Below, in pieces: positions 16,384 through 23,544 of a stretch of DNA of 26,468 bases. Source of the stretch: a virus; IMG/VR virus record IMGVR_UViG_3300032073_000207, positions 1-26,468 of that record. One strand, written 5' to 3'. Every line of letters starts with the position of its first letter. Position 1 is the first letter of the stretch. The notes under the pieces were generated by a model that worked only from the letters and a program-made list of their open reading frames with translations, was not told the origin of the DNA and searched no databases. The translations under genes were made by a program, and so were the position numbers.

Positions 16384-16787
16384 TATTTCTTTCTCTTTAG
16401 CTTTTCCCTCTCTCGTTTCATGCTCTCATGAGATCGGTCAATTGCTCTTGATTCTAGCCATGTTAGAATCTCTAAAAATAATTGTTTATCTTCTACTCCG
16501 TAAAATTCTATATAATACGGTAAATTTGTAAAATCTTTGCCCATATACCCTATATCAGGAATAAGTCTATCGCCTAAACTTGAAAAAGTATTCAAGGCTT
16601 GAACTGCTATTTCTGGAAAGTCGTCCATATCGGGAGGAATTTCATCCGGATCAGGCTCTTTGTTCAACTGTTCACACATTTTGAAATAACGCTCTCGCGT
16701 CATTTTTCCATCACTATTCTTGAAGTACCTTTCCAGTCTTTTTAGCAATTGGTCCCTTTGATCCTGTACGAAAGTTATCAAGATCAA
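16383..16787 (-). CDS. Downstream tail-assembly chaperone frame (GT-type extension candidate)
   Basis: This frame overlaps the 3' end of the upstream gene by 74 bases and ends at the tape-measure start. Its first codon is TTG. The first ATG in frame is at 16701-16703, 10 bases after the upstream stop, with only weak GGA-type ribosome binding. From there it encodes an acidic segment (EPDPDEIPPDMDDFPEIAV) and a helical C-terminus ending in a Lys/Arg-rich tail (MKREREKLKRKK). In many siphoviruses two overlapping frames just before the tape measure encode the tail-assembly chaperones, the second being made as a fusion by programmed frameshift. Position and overlap fit that role. A separately started protein of ~106 aa is the alternative. 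I see no sequence motif that proves the function. Confidence 0.65.
   Translation of the reverse strand: MILITFVQDQRDQLLKRLERYFKNSDGKMTRERYFKMCEQLNKEPDPDEIPPDMDDFPEIAVQALNTFSSLGDRLIPDIGYMGKDFTNLPYYIEFYGVEDKQLFLEILTWLESRAIDRSHESMKREREKLKRKK
16714..16787 (-). other. Overlap zone and possible programmed frameshift between chaperone frames
   Basis: Across these 74 bases both frames are open. The downstream frame is +1 (equivalently -2) relative to the upstream one, not the -1 typical of lambda G/GT. A run of five A's at 16739-16743 (read GCT AAA AAG in the upstream frame) would let a lysine tRNA re-pair after a +1 slip. A full-length shift product would be about 259 aa. The frameshift is an inference. 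Confidence 0.4.
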
Positions 16788-17163
16788 AGACTACCTCATT
16801 AAGCCAAGTATCAAATTCTGTTGAGGAACTTACAAGAGTCTCTGCGTTTTCTTTAGTAAACTCTAGTTCTTTACTAGCATCTTCTCCTGAGATATCTACT
16901 AGAATAAGTGTTTCTAGATGCTCAAGAGTTAGGCCTCTCCAGTTTTTAACAACTGAGTTCGTAAATTCTGTTACGAACTTTTCTTCATCTAGTACTTCTA
17001 GTGCCTGTCGTGTTTTACGATCAAATTTAGTACTAGTGCACTTCTTACGAAGTCCTGTTAGTTCTTTTCGAGAAAGGTTTGCTACTTCTACTTCAAAGCC
17101 TTTCAATCCGGGAAAGTCAATCCAAGCTGCTTTTGTATCGACCATTAATTTTTTTAAATCCAT
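16714..17163 (-). CDS. Tail-assembly chaperone, upstream frame (G-type candidate)
   Basis: This 149-aa soluble protein starts at an ATG preceded by AGGAG (spacing ~7) and lies between the second tail-tube-like gene and the tape measure. It is predicted mainly helical and charged. It contains PGLKGFEVEVANLSRKELTG near residue 18, a Lys/Arg-rich segment (KKCTSTKFDRKTRQALEVLD) and a middle EFTNSVVKNWRGLTLEHL stretch. This layout, in which a substrate-like N-terminus is followed by 'f...v..W.g', is common in gpG-type chaperones that keep the tape measure soluble before tube polymerisation. The frame ends inside the next gene with a 74-base overlap in another frame. The assignment rests mainly on position, size and the overlap. 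Confidence 0.72.
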   Translation of the reverse strand: MDLKKLMVDTKAAWIDFPGLKGFEVEVANLSRKELTGLRKKCTSTKFDRKTRQALEVLDEEKFVTEFTNSVVKNWRGLTLEHLETLILVDISGEDASKELEFTKENAETLVSSSTEFDTWLNEVVFDLDNFRTGSKGPIAKKTGKVLQE

Positions 17164-17181
17164 TGTTGCTCCTAATTGCGG

Positions 17182-18096
17182 TTAGTTATAAGTAATTTTA
17201 CTACCAAGATTGGTAGTGTTATCGTTAGAAATCCAATCATAGCTTTGTGTAAATACGTCCCCGACATTATTTCGGTTGGTAAAAGAGCACGTGCCAAAAT
17301 TGAACTTAAAGCCTCTAAAGTCGTTTCCTGTTAATCCGTTTCCTGCTGTTATAAGTACTGGTACATTTTGTTTCCAATTTTGTACATCGGAGTTAAATGT
17401 ATCCAGTACATACTGGCCAACAGAACCGGAAACAATCCGCTTCTTTAGAGTGAAATTAGAGGGGTACATTGTAGTATTGACATTATGCGTATTACCAATA
17501 TTCAATGCTTTATTGACAGTTTCGTAAGGAGTCCATTCAATGTTATTTTGAAGCTCTACAGCTACAGAAAACACACCTTCGGTTAAGTTGGTGAGAGCCA
17601 TAAACACTGATAAATCTTTCATATAGTGAGGAGTCCTTGTCCCTCCTGAAAAAGAAGTAAAAGAACTATTTCCTCTTGTTAATCTTGATGCTTCTCCGGC
17701 AATTGTCAACTTGAGATTCTCTAATTTCTCAATTATGAATGTCCCATTAGTTATAACACAATTTTCCAGTCTGTAAACATCGTTAGGTAATTTTATGTAC
17801 ATTGTAAAGGTATTTAAAGTATAAGTACCTGACTTAAAATTAACTAATAAATTAAAAACTGTATCCAGCGCTGTTTCCGTAATCGCTGGGATAGTAAAAC
17901 TAAAATTTGCTGCATTGGCTTTCGTTATGTTGGAAGCATCATGCAAATTTTGTGGAGCATGTAGAGTTTTTTGCTCATACGTGCTATCCGTAAAAGTTTG
18001 GCTAAAACTTAAATCCTTAGTTACGTCAAGTCTTATTTTTCCCGCACCTGCATCAATATAGACCTCCGCTTCATTTTTAAAGTTGTAATTAGCCAT
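17182..18096 (-). CDS. Second tail-tube-like protein (304 aa)
   Basis: This 304-aa beta-rich protein parallels the major tail protein just upstream. Residues 12-42 (VYIDAGAGKIRLDV, then LSFSQTFTDSTYEQKTL) match the pattern of tube residues 13-44 (VFIKIGTAVWEVPV, then FSFSQATNASEVTL). Residues 107-140 (VYRLENCVITNGTF...LKLTIAGEASRL) match tube residues 174-207 (VYKIAECVVNEASADF...ATINWSGMGSII). This shared order suggests a duplicated tail-tube fold. It lacks the inserted domain of the tube protein. Possible roles are a minor tube ring next to the tip, as in phages with a tube-fold adaptor protein, or a second tube subunit. The start has GGAG 4 bases upstream and lies just after a terminator hairpin and promoter. 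Confidence 0.7.
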   Translation of the reverse strand: MANYNFKNEAEVYIDAGAGKIRLDVTKDLSFSQTFTDSTYEQKTLHAPQNLHDASNITKANAANFSFTIPAITETALDTVFNLLVNFKSGTYTLNTFTMYIKLPNDVYRLENCVITNGTFIIEKLENLKLTIAGEASRLTRGNSSFTSFSGGTRTPHYMKDLSVFMALTNLTEGVFSVAVELQNNIEWTPYETVNKALNIGNTHNVNTTMYPSNFTLKKRIVSGSVGQYVLDTFNSDVQNWKQNVPVLITAGNGLTGNDFRGFKFNFGTCSFTNRNNVGDVFTQSYDWISNDNTTNLGSKITYN

Positions 18097-18103
18097 TTGT
18101 CTC

Positions 18104-18137
18104 CGTATAATAAAAGGGGCTCGAAAAAGAGCCCCTT
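18104..18137 (-). terminator. Rho-independent terminator/attenuator before the second tail-tube gene
   Basis: A perfect 9-bp stem (AAGGGGCTC, 18129-18137, with GAGCCCCTT, 18114-18122) encloses the loop TTTTTC. On the minus strand it is followed directly by TTATTATAC. It lies downstream of the major tail protein gene and also downstream of the promoter at 18157-18185, so it should act on read-through and on new transcripts alike. On the plus strand a weaker T-run follows, but there is no plus-strand gene to end. Confidence 0.85.
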
Positions 18138-18156
18138 CTAACTTTTTCTATCTCAT

Positions 18157-18185
18157 AGTATAGTCCAAAAGACCTCCTATGTCAA
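18157..18185 (-). promoter_or_regulatory. Sigma70-type promoter after the major tail gene
   Basis: On the minus strand TTGACA (18180-18185) and TATACT (18157-18162) are separated by 17 bases (18163-18179). An A/T-rich stretch precedes the -35 box. The predicted start near 18150 gives a leader that enters the terminator hairpin after about 13 bases. The promoter lies in the 113-base gap between the two tail-tube-like genes. Confidence 0.75.
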
Positions 18186-18209
18186 GAAATATTTTTACGT
18201 ACCTTCTAC

Positions 18210-19547
18210 CTACGCAGGATCTCTACCAAAGTACTTAACAGTAAGTTCGTCGGTTTTATCGATCTGGCTAGGTAATGCGTGGAACGCAGTCTCTAGTGAG
18301 ATAACATCGTCGATAGAGTGCGAAGGCAACTCAAGGTGACAATCCAACATAGTCATCTCAACTCTAGGCAGATTAGGAGTAGTACCACCAATGGCGAATA
18401 CTAAACGGTGATTGTTTGTAACTGTAGTGGTATCACCCAGTAAGTCTTCAAACAATTCTGCACTTGAGTCAGTGTCATTATTCAAGTAACAAGTAAAGCT
18501 GCCTGATACTGAACGTGCACCTGTAACGTGACCAATTGGCTGGTTCACACTTCCAAGAGTTTCTGGAGTAAGGAAAGTAATATTGTTAGTAATAGTAACA
18601 TTACCTCCAGTTAGTACTAGTCCATACGTTTGCTCTTTAAATGCTTTACCACTTGCTCCTGTTGTAGCTGTTGAGTTTGCAACAAACTCAACGCCTACAG
18701 CAGCCGAAGTGGCTCCAATAGCAGTCCAGTTAGTATCTCCCACTACAGAGATCTTGTATCGAGTACCTGCTACTACTGGTACTACACCACTAGCAGTGGC
18801 TCCAATAGTAATTGCTGTTGAGGGATACTTACCCGCTGAAAGAGTAGTTAGTCGGTTACGAATAAAGTTATTTGTAGCAGTGTTACCTTCAGTGATAGTA
18901 GCTGTAGGAACTGTAGCACCTTCATCAGTAATAATTGAGCCCATTCCAGACCAGTTAATAGTAGCAATACCATCAATATCAAAGTCTGCAGAAGCTTCGT
19001 TTACAACACACTCTGCTATTTTATACACAGTTTTTGTGTCATTGTCTCCACCCATCGCAAAGAAAATATCTGCAGTACCTAACGTACTTTTGTTAGACTG
19101 TGCAAAGTCAATATCTGCCGAAGTAGTGCTGTGTGAAATATAGGTAGTTCCTCCTGAAGCTGCGGACTTAAACTCATCTGTAGCTGCATCATAGTACCCG
19201 GGACCTGCCATCATGCCCCAAAGAACCTCTTCCACTGCGTGATGGTCTCCATCAGTTTGAGAAGCCAACTTACCAGTTAACTGAGCAGCTGCATCACCTG
19301 CCCCAACTGAAGTAAATGGACGCATGTAAGTAGAGAAACTCCACTCTGCAGGTGCGAATGAGTCAGTAAACATTCGTCGTCCACGACGGCTTGAACCGCC
19401 TGTACCTGACATTTCGGACAGAGTTACCTCTGACGCGTTTGTTGCTTGTGAGAATGAAAATCCATCAAGAACAGGTACTTCCCAAACAGCGGTACCTATC
19501 TTAATAAATACTTTCGTATCTCTGCTAAAATATAATTGATCAGCCAT
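18210..19547 (-). CDS. Major tail (tube) protein with inserted domain (445 aa)
   Basis: This protein should polymerise into the tail tube. It starts at an ATG with AGGAG 8 bases upstream and lies directly after the tail-terminator candidate. N-terminal tube-fold features are VFIKIGTAVWEVPVLDGFSF (13-32), GSSRRGRRMF and the segment VYKIAECVVNEASADF (174-189), followed by IDGIATINWSGMGS. Between residues ~240 and 305 an extra module is inserted (GTRYKISVVGDTNWTAIGAT, GVEFVANSTATTG), after which tube-like strands resume (HVTGARSVSGSFTCYLN). The C-terminus ends LTVKYFGRDPA. At 445 aa it is longer than simple tube proteins (about 200-250 aa); the insert probably decorates the tail surface. A terminator and promoter follow the gene. 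Confidence 0.85.
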   Translation of the reverse strand: MADQLYFSRDTKVFIKIGTAVWEVPVLDGFSFSQATNASEVTLSEMSGTGGSSRRGRRMFTDSFAPAEWSFSTYMRPFTSVGAGDAAAQLTGKLASQTDGDHHAVEEVLWGMMAGPGYYDAATDEFKSAASGGTTYISHSTTSADIDFAQSNKSTLGTADIFFAMGGDNDTKTVYKIAECVVNEASADFDIDGIATINWSGMGSIITDEGATVPTATITEGNTATNNFIRNRLTTLSAGKYPSTAITIGATASGVVPVVAGTRYKISVVGDTNWTAIGATSAAVGVEFVANSTATTGASGKAFKEQTYGLVLTGGNVTITNNITFLTPETLGSVNQPIGHVTGARSVSGSFTCYLNNDTDSSAELFEDLLGDTTTVTNNHRLVFAIGGTTPNLPRVEMTMLDCHLELPSHSIDDVISLETAFHALPSQIDKTDELTVKYFGRDPA

Positions 19548-19611
19548 AGTTATTCTCCTATGATTATCTTGAAAAGGCTAGGACGTGAACGTTTGCTCGT
19601 GCCTGCGATTT

Positions 19612-20064
19612 CTAATAACGAACCTCTATAAGCATCTCTCCGACACCTAACGGCTCAAGTACACCTTCATCAGTATCTATACTGACGATTGTGATTTGTT
19701 GTGTAAATTGTTCCGTATTAGTACGGTCCAAATACATTAAAGTAGAATTTTGCTCTAGTACAGTCTCGACATCTTCTAGTAGTTCATCCAGAGCTAAAAC
19801 AGCATCTTCTGCTCGAACATAACATCTAAATGTAATAGATAAAAATCTGTCCTTATATCCGCCTCCTTGATAAGCTCTTGTTTCGGAACCGGCATTTAGG
19901 TGAACGGCAGGAAACTCCTCCACTTCATCCCAAAATTTCAAACGAGGAGAAACATTACCGCCTAAATCAGTTAGATATGTACCTCCTCCATTTATTTGCT
20001 TTAACTTATCCACAAGAGCCGCTACAATACTAGCACGCCGTGTAGTGTACGCTCTTTCTGTCAT
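19612..20064 (-). CDS. Tail terminator / tail completion protein (150 aa)
   Basis: The 150-aa protein is in the gpU-like place between neck proteins and the major tail protein. It starts with a helix (TTRRASIVAALVDKLKQING). A beta core follows, with FPAVHLNAGSETR, a Gly-rich turn (AYQGGGYKDRFLSITFRCYV), a helix (ALDELLEDVETVLEQN) and final strands (GVLEPLGVGEMLIEVRY). The order 'short helix, P-A-hydrophobic strand, f-strand, dimer helix, strand' is typical of tail-terminator folds that cap the tube and join it to the head. The ATG overlaps the preceding stop as TAATG and is preceded by AGGAG. A 64-base gap separates it from the tube gene; I see no strong promoter there. Confidence 0.72.
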   Translation of the reverse strand: MTERAYTTRRASIVAALVDKLKQINGGGTYLTDLGGNVSPRLKFWDEVEEFPAVHLNAGSETRAYQGGGYKDRFLSITFRCYVRAEDAVLALDELLEDVETVLEQNSTLMYLDRTNTEQFTQQITIVSIDTDEGVLEPLGVGEMLIEVRY

Positions 20065-21533
20065 TAAATTCTCCTAGTGTAGAATCTTCCGAGAGCCATA
20101 GTTGCTGCTATTTCTCTTACGGATTTGTCTATCAAATCTCGAGGATCTCTATTTCCGTTTGCCCAAGGAGGAGATCCCATCCCTTCTTCAAAAACTTGAT
20201 AAGGATCTCTTTGGTAGGTATAGCCTACACTTGGAAATCCTTTTGGTGTTTTAATAATATTCTCTACCTTTACACTATCTGCGAATCTCCCTGTAATATT
20301 GTTTAAAGCAGGGCTTCCCATATTTTTCCTTACAACAGAGGGTAATTGTTTATTAAACTCTGTTATTAAACGTAAAGGAGAAGAAGCAGGACCTTCTGTA
20401 ACTTTTCTCTCTCTTTTTACTCTTCCTGCTTTTACACCTTTACCTAAAGCTATTGCTGTTGCTGCTTTTGAAACTTTTGCTTTCTTTTTTGTAGATTTTT
20501 TACCGCTTTTTGAATTAGGTAATCCTAAATCGTTTTTTACAGTAACCTTTAAACTTTTACTTTTTTGATTTTCTACAAAAGAATTCAATACAGAACCCAT
20601 TAGTACTTTTTGCTTTTTTGTGTTAATACTGTCAGAGCCTTGCAAGTGTTCCAGTCCTGAACCTAGTTTTTCTGCCGCAGCTAACTTATCTATTGCTTTT
20701 TTTAATTGAGTTTGTAATTGCCTTCTTAAACTAGCAACGTCTACTCCACCGCTTTTTCCTTGTGTATTTAAATATGCTGATTCGATTGCTATAGTATGAC
20801 TGTCTTCTCTATCGTTTCTTACGGCAGTTACTAGACTAGTCATTCCCAATTCTTGTAAATCTTTTTGGGTAGCTCCCGAGGTTAAATTTGTAGAGGCTGC
20901 AATACCCTCAAAAGCATCTCGCATAAAACTCTCAAATATTCCAGCACCTTTCTCATGTCCTGCATGGAACAACTCTCTAGTACCTTTTTTAGTTTTTCCA
21001 CTTGTAGTGCGTAAGCTTCTATTTATCATTCTTCCGCTTTCTGGATTAACTTTTACAGTACCTTTTAAATGCTCCTGGATTCCATTAAAAAACTTTTTTA
21101 ATGCAGGCCTATAAAATCTTTTTACTTTTTGAAATACATCTGTAGCGTCTAAGACTACAGTTTTTCCTGAATATAATGTAATTACATTATTTGTTTCAGT
21201 ATTTATATCAAATCTAAAGCTGACAGTATTTGTCGTAGTTCTTAACTTACTATTTGGATTAGTCTTTGCCAGTTTAGTTAAGCCAGAAACTAAATCGTCT
21301 TTCATTGTTTTTGCTAGTTTATTTACTATTTGTCTATCTTTTTGTGTGAGTCCGTCGAAGCTTGGATGGTTTTCCAACTCTATCTTCATCTGGTCTGCCA
21401 TTACTTTACTGCTAAACTTAAATACGTGAACTCTTTTATTTGCTACTAGATCTCTATATATCTGTGAGCCTTTTGGAGACTTCAATGTGGCGTCCAACTT
21501 ATTACAAAAGGCTAGTAAAGATGAAGTACTCAT
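20064..21533 (-). CDS. Large neck/minor virion protein with HK97 gp10-like C-terminus (489 aa)
   Basis: Position between the head-tail adaptor and the tail terminator is where small neck proteins (HK97 gp10/lambda Z type, ~120-190 aa) normally lie, but this protein has 489 aa. The last ~100 residues match such a neck protein in layout: NNITGRFADSVKVENI, then YQRDPYQVFEEGMGSPPW and a final helix (DLIDKSVREIAATMALGRF). The first ~330 residues are helical and Lys-rich, with no motif I recognise. Residues ~338-378 are very basic (SKSGKKSTKKKAKVSK, KAGRVKRERKV). The N-terminal extension could be an internal head or ejection domain, or a second head-tail function. Both ends overlap neighbours as TAATG, so it is translated with them. 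Confidence 0.6.
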   Translation of the reverse strand: MSTSSLLAFCNKLDATLKSPKGSQIYRDLVANKRVHVFKFSSKVMADQMKIELENHPSFDGLTQKDRQIVNKLAKTMKDDLVSGLTKLAKTNPNSKLRTTTNTVSFRFDINTETNNVITLYSGKTVVLDATDVFQKVKRFYRPALKKFFNGIQEHLKGTVKVNPESGRMINRSLRTTSGKTKKGTRELFHAGHEKGAGIFESFMRDAFEGIAASTNLTSGATQKDLQELGMTSLVTAVRNDREDSHTIAIESAYLNTQGKSGGVDVASLRRQLQTQLKKAIDKLAAAEKLGSGLEHLQGSDSINTKKQKVLMGSVLNSFVENQKSKSLKVTVKNDLGLPNSKSGKKSTKKKAKVSKAATAIALGKGVKAGRVKRERKVTEGPASSPLRLITEFNKQLPSVVRKNMGSPALNNITGRFADSVKVENIIKTPKGFPSVGYTYQRDPYQVFEEGMGSPPWANGNRDPRDLIDKSVREIAATMALGRFYTRRI

Positions 21534-22117
21534 TAAAAGTTTTTATATAGATCCAAGACTCTTTTAATATGGTCTGGGAACGCTACATTATCACGCTGAC
21601 TAGAGGAAGAGTTGTGTTGAATACTTGCCCCTGCAATAGTCTGTCGTGCTTTATGTTCATTTTTAAGGTAGTAAGTGATTAAATCAATTACTGCTAACTC
21701 TAAGTCTGCTGGACAATCTGCATAACCTGCTTTATATGTAATCTTTACAGCAGCCGGACCGCCGGGCCAGTTCTTTTTACCACCATTAGTACTAACTCTG
21801 TAAATTACATCTAAGGTCGTATCTGCAAAGTACTCGGTGCTGGGTACAGTAGTATAACTAGAACTGTAATCATCCCTTTCCTCTACAGACACTATTGAAA
21901 CTAAAGGAGTTTCTGTCAGTTGTACTAAATTTGTCGCCCAGTTAATACTGAACGTTTCTACCTTATTTGACGAGTAGTGATCAACAATACTGTTACCACA
22001 ATAAGTTTTTACTAATTGACTCACAGACGCTATAATAGAATTAATCCGAGAATCATCCTTCGTGCTTACTATAGCTTCCGAAATCTTATATTTATCTATG
22101 TCTATCAAGTTTGCCAT
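21533..22117 (-). CDS. Head-tail connector/adaptor (gp6-like, 194 aa)
   Basis: The protein is the first gene after the capsid and its terminator, the usual place for the adaptor that binds the portal. The N-terminal helices (SRINSIIASVSQLVKTYCG) end in the YCGN turn common in gp6/gp15-type adaptors. A beta region follows (VQLTETPLVSIVSVEERDDY), then PAAVKITYKAGYADCPADLE and a helix (LAVIDLITYYLKNE). 'AvkItYkAGy...Pa.le.Av..l..y.y' is a well-known signature of phage head-tail connector families. It should form a ring under the portal and help seal DNA in the head. Its stop overlaps the next start by one base. Confidence 0.82.
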   Translation of the reverse strand: MANLIDIDKYKISEAIVSTKDDSRINSIIASVSQLVKTYCGNSIVDHYSSNKVETFSINWATNLVQLTETPLVSIVSVEERDDYSSSYTTVPSTEYFADTTLDVIYRVSTNGGKKNWPGGPAAVKITYKAGYADCPADLELAVIDLITYYLKNEHKARQTIAGASIQHNSSSSQRDNVAFPDHIKRVLDLYKNF

Positions 22118-22133
22118 TTATAAGTCCATTAGT

Positions 22134-22160
22134 AAAAACTTGGGGGAGATGAACTCCCCC
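22134..22160 (-). terminator. Rho-independent terminator after the capsid gene
   Basis: A 7-bp G/C-rich stem (GGGGGAG, 22154-22160, with CTCCCCC, 22142-22148) has a 5-base loop and is followed on the minus strand by AAGTTTTTAC. It lies 22 bases after the capsid stop and before the adaptor gene, so it probably limits read-through from the abundant capsid message. The T-run starts after two other bases, so strength may be moderate. Confidence 0.7.
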
Positions 22161-22182
22161 TCGTTTCTATACTTTTTCAGTA

Positions 22183-23544
22183 TTAAGCTACAAGATCAAT
22201 CTTAACACAAGGCTGGTCTGCACCGGCACCTGCAACGATTTCTTCGAAACCGAGAGACTGACTAGCAACGATAACGCGACGCTGGTTCATTACTTCGTAA
22301 TCCTGCTCAACGGTTACACCGCGAAGACGAGGCATTACGTAGTTACGAGTGTAACATGCGAATGCTGCTGGGATACCTGCTGCTTCTGCAGGGAACTGAT
22401 CAGATACTACTACTGGAGTACCGTAAACGGCTCCGATAGTACCCGTTACACGAGCTGCAAGATCAGATCCTACTTCGTCCAGAGTCTGGAAGCTAGCATC
22501 TTCGAGCAAGTCGTAGTACATGTTCTGGCTTACGATGTAGGCCAAATCAGTTGGGTTCAAGCCGTACTTGCCCATTTGCTGACGTGCTGCAAGCAGTCTT
22601 GCTGAAGTCATCTTAACACCATCAGAGATGTCCATAGTTGCTGCTGCTGCTGCTGCAACACCGTCAAGACCGACGATAGTGCCGTTACCGTTAAGAACAA
22701 CAGATTCAACAGCTTTTGCGTGAGCGCGAGCTACTGATTCAACAATCATAGGCATCAAGTTAATAAGAACTTGCTCGTCTACATCGTTGTCCATGAACGA
22801 GCTTGAAATCAAGCGATAAGCGTTCAGGATTACTTGCTTAGGCTGGAACTTATTAGCGTTGCCGCCAGTGTTGCCTTGATTCTGCAAGTTACCAGAGGTA
22901 GCATTGATTGCCCATGCAGCCGCGTCAACGTCAGGCTGGATAGGAAGTACAGTTGCTGCACCATTTACAGGGATTTCACGGAACAAACGAGCTACTTTCA
23001 ACTCATTCATGATTTCTTTCTCGATGAGACTAGAAACTTCCTGATCAATATCAGCGGCTGCTGTAGTATAATCGATACCTGCTTTTTCTTGTAAGTCACG
23101 AGCGAACTCAGTGTTCATACCCTTACGAGTCATAACACCCAATAGGTGAGCTTTCAAGAACTCTTGGCCCCACTTAGATACATCACCCTTAGAAGAACGG
23201 TCAGTGAAAGACTTCTTGCTATTTTGCATAGCATCGATCTCTGCTGATTTCTCTTCCAACTCAGACTTATACTGCTTGAGTACTTCGTCCATTTTTGCGT
23301 CTTTTTCAGCTAGCTTAGCTTCAACGTCGGCCATAAGAGCTTCAACGCCGGTTTGTACGCCAGTTTTAACGCGGATTTCTTCGGCTTCAACAGCCTGTGC
23401 CTTTTCAACTTCTGCTTCGGCTGCTGCCTTTGCTTCTGCTTCATCAGCTGCTTTTTGCTCGGCTTGCTTCATAGCAATCTTAGCAGCTGTGTCTTCAGCT
23501 ACCTTCTTTGCAAAAGCTTCCAAGTCGATGTTTTGATTATCCAT
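22183..23544 (-). CDS. Nested frame: scaffold domain plus major capsid protein from internal start
   Basis: Inside the fusion frame, ATG 23542-23544 (Met208 of the fusion) is preceded by AGGAG at 23551-23555, 6 bases away: as good a ribosome-binding site as any in the window. The product, 453 aa, would start MDNQNIDLEAFAKK. It would consist of an acidic-basic Ala-rich coiled coil followed by the HK97-fold capsid domain, the same layout as HK97 gp5 before delta-domain cleavage. It could supply most of the capsid subunits, with the fusion adding a few protease copies. This in-frame nested design resembles lambda C/Nu3, where the nested product is scaffold. The internal initiation is inferred from sequence only. 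Confidence 0.55.
   Translation of the reverse strand: MDNQNIDLEAFAKKVAEDTAAKIAMKQAEQKAADEAEAKAAAEAEVEKAQAVEAEEIRVKTGVQTGVEALMADVEAKLAEKDAKMDEVLKQYKSELEEKSAEIDAMQNSKKSFTDRSSKGDVSKWGQEFLKAHLLGVMTRKGMNTEFARDLQEKAGIDYTTAAADIDQEVSSLIEKEIMNELKVARLFREIPVNGAATVLPIQPDVDAAAWAINATSGNLQNQGNTGGNANKFQPKQVILNAYRLISSSFMDNDVDEQVLINLMPMIVESVARAHAKAVESVVLNGNGTIVGLDGVAAAAAATMDISDGVKMTSARLLAARQQMGKYGLNPTDLAYIVSQNMYYDLLEDASFQTLDEVGSDLAARVTGTIGAVYGTPVVVSDQFPAEAAGIPAAFACYTRNYVMPRLRGVTVEQDYEVMNQRRVIVASQSLGFEEIVAGAGADQPCVKIDLVA

Noticed and set aside
18583-19143. Plus-strand 186-codon open frame
   Set aside because: Antisense to the major tail protein, no ribosome-binding site, composition typical of reverse-strand reading.
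19548-19611. Possible promoter or terminator in the 64-base gap before the major tail gene
   Set aside because: Only a GATAAT-like -10 without a credible -35 and a short bulged stem without T-tract; not enough to call.
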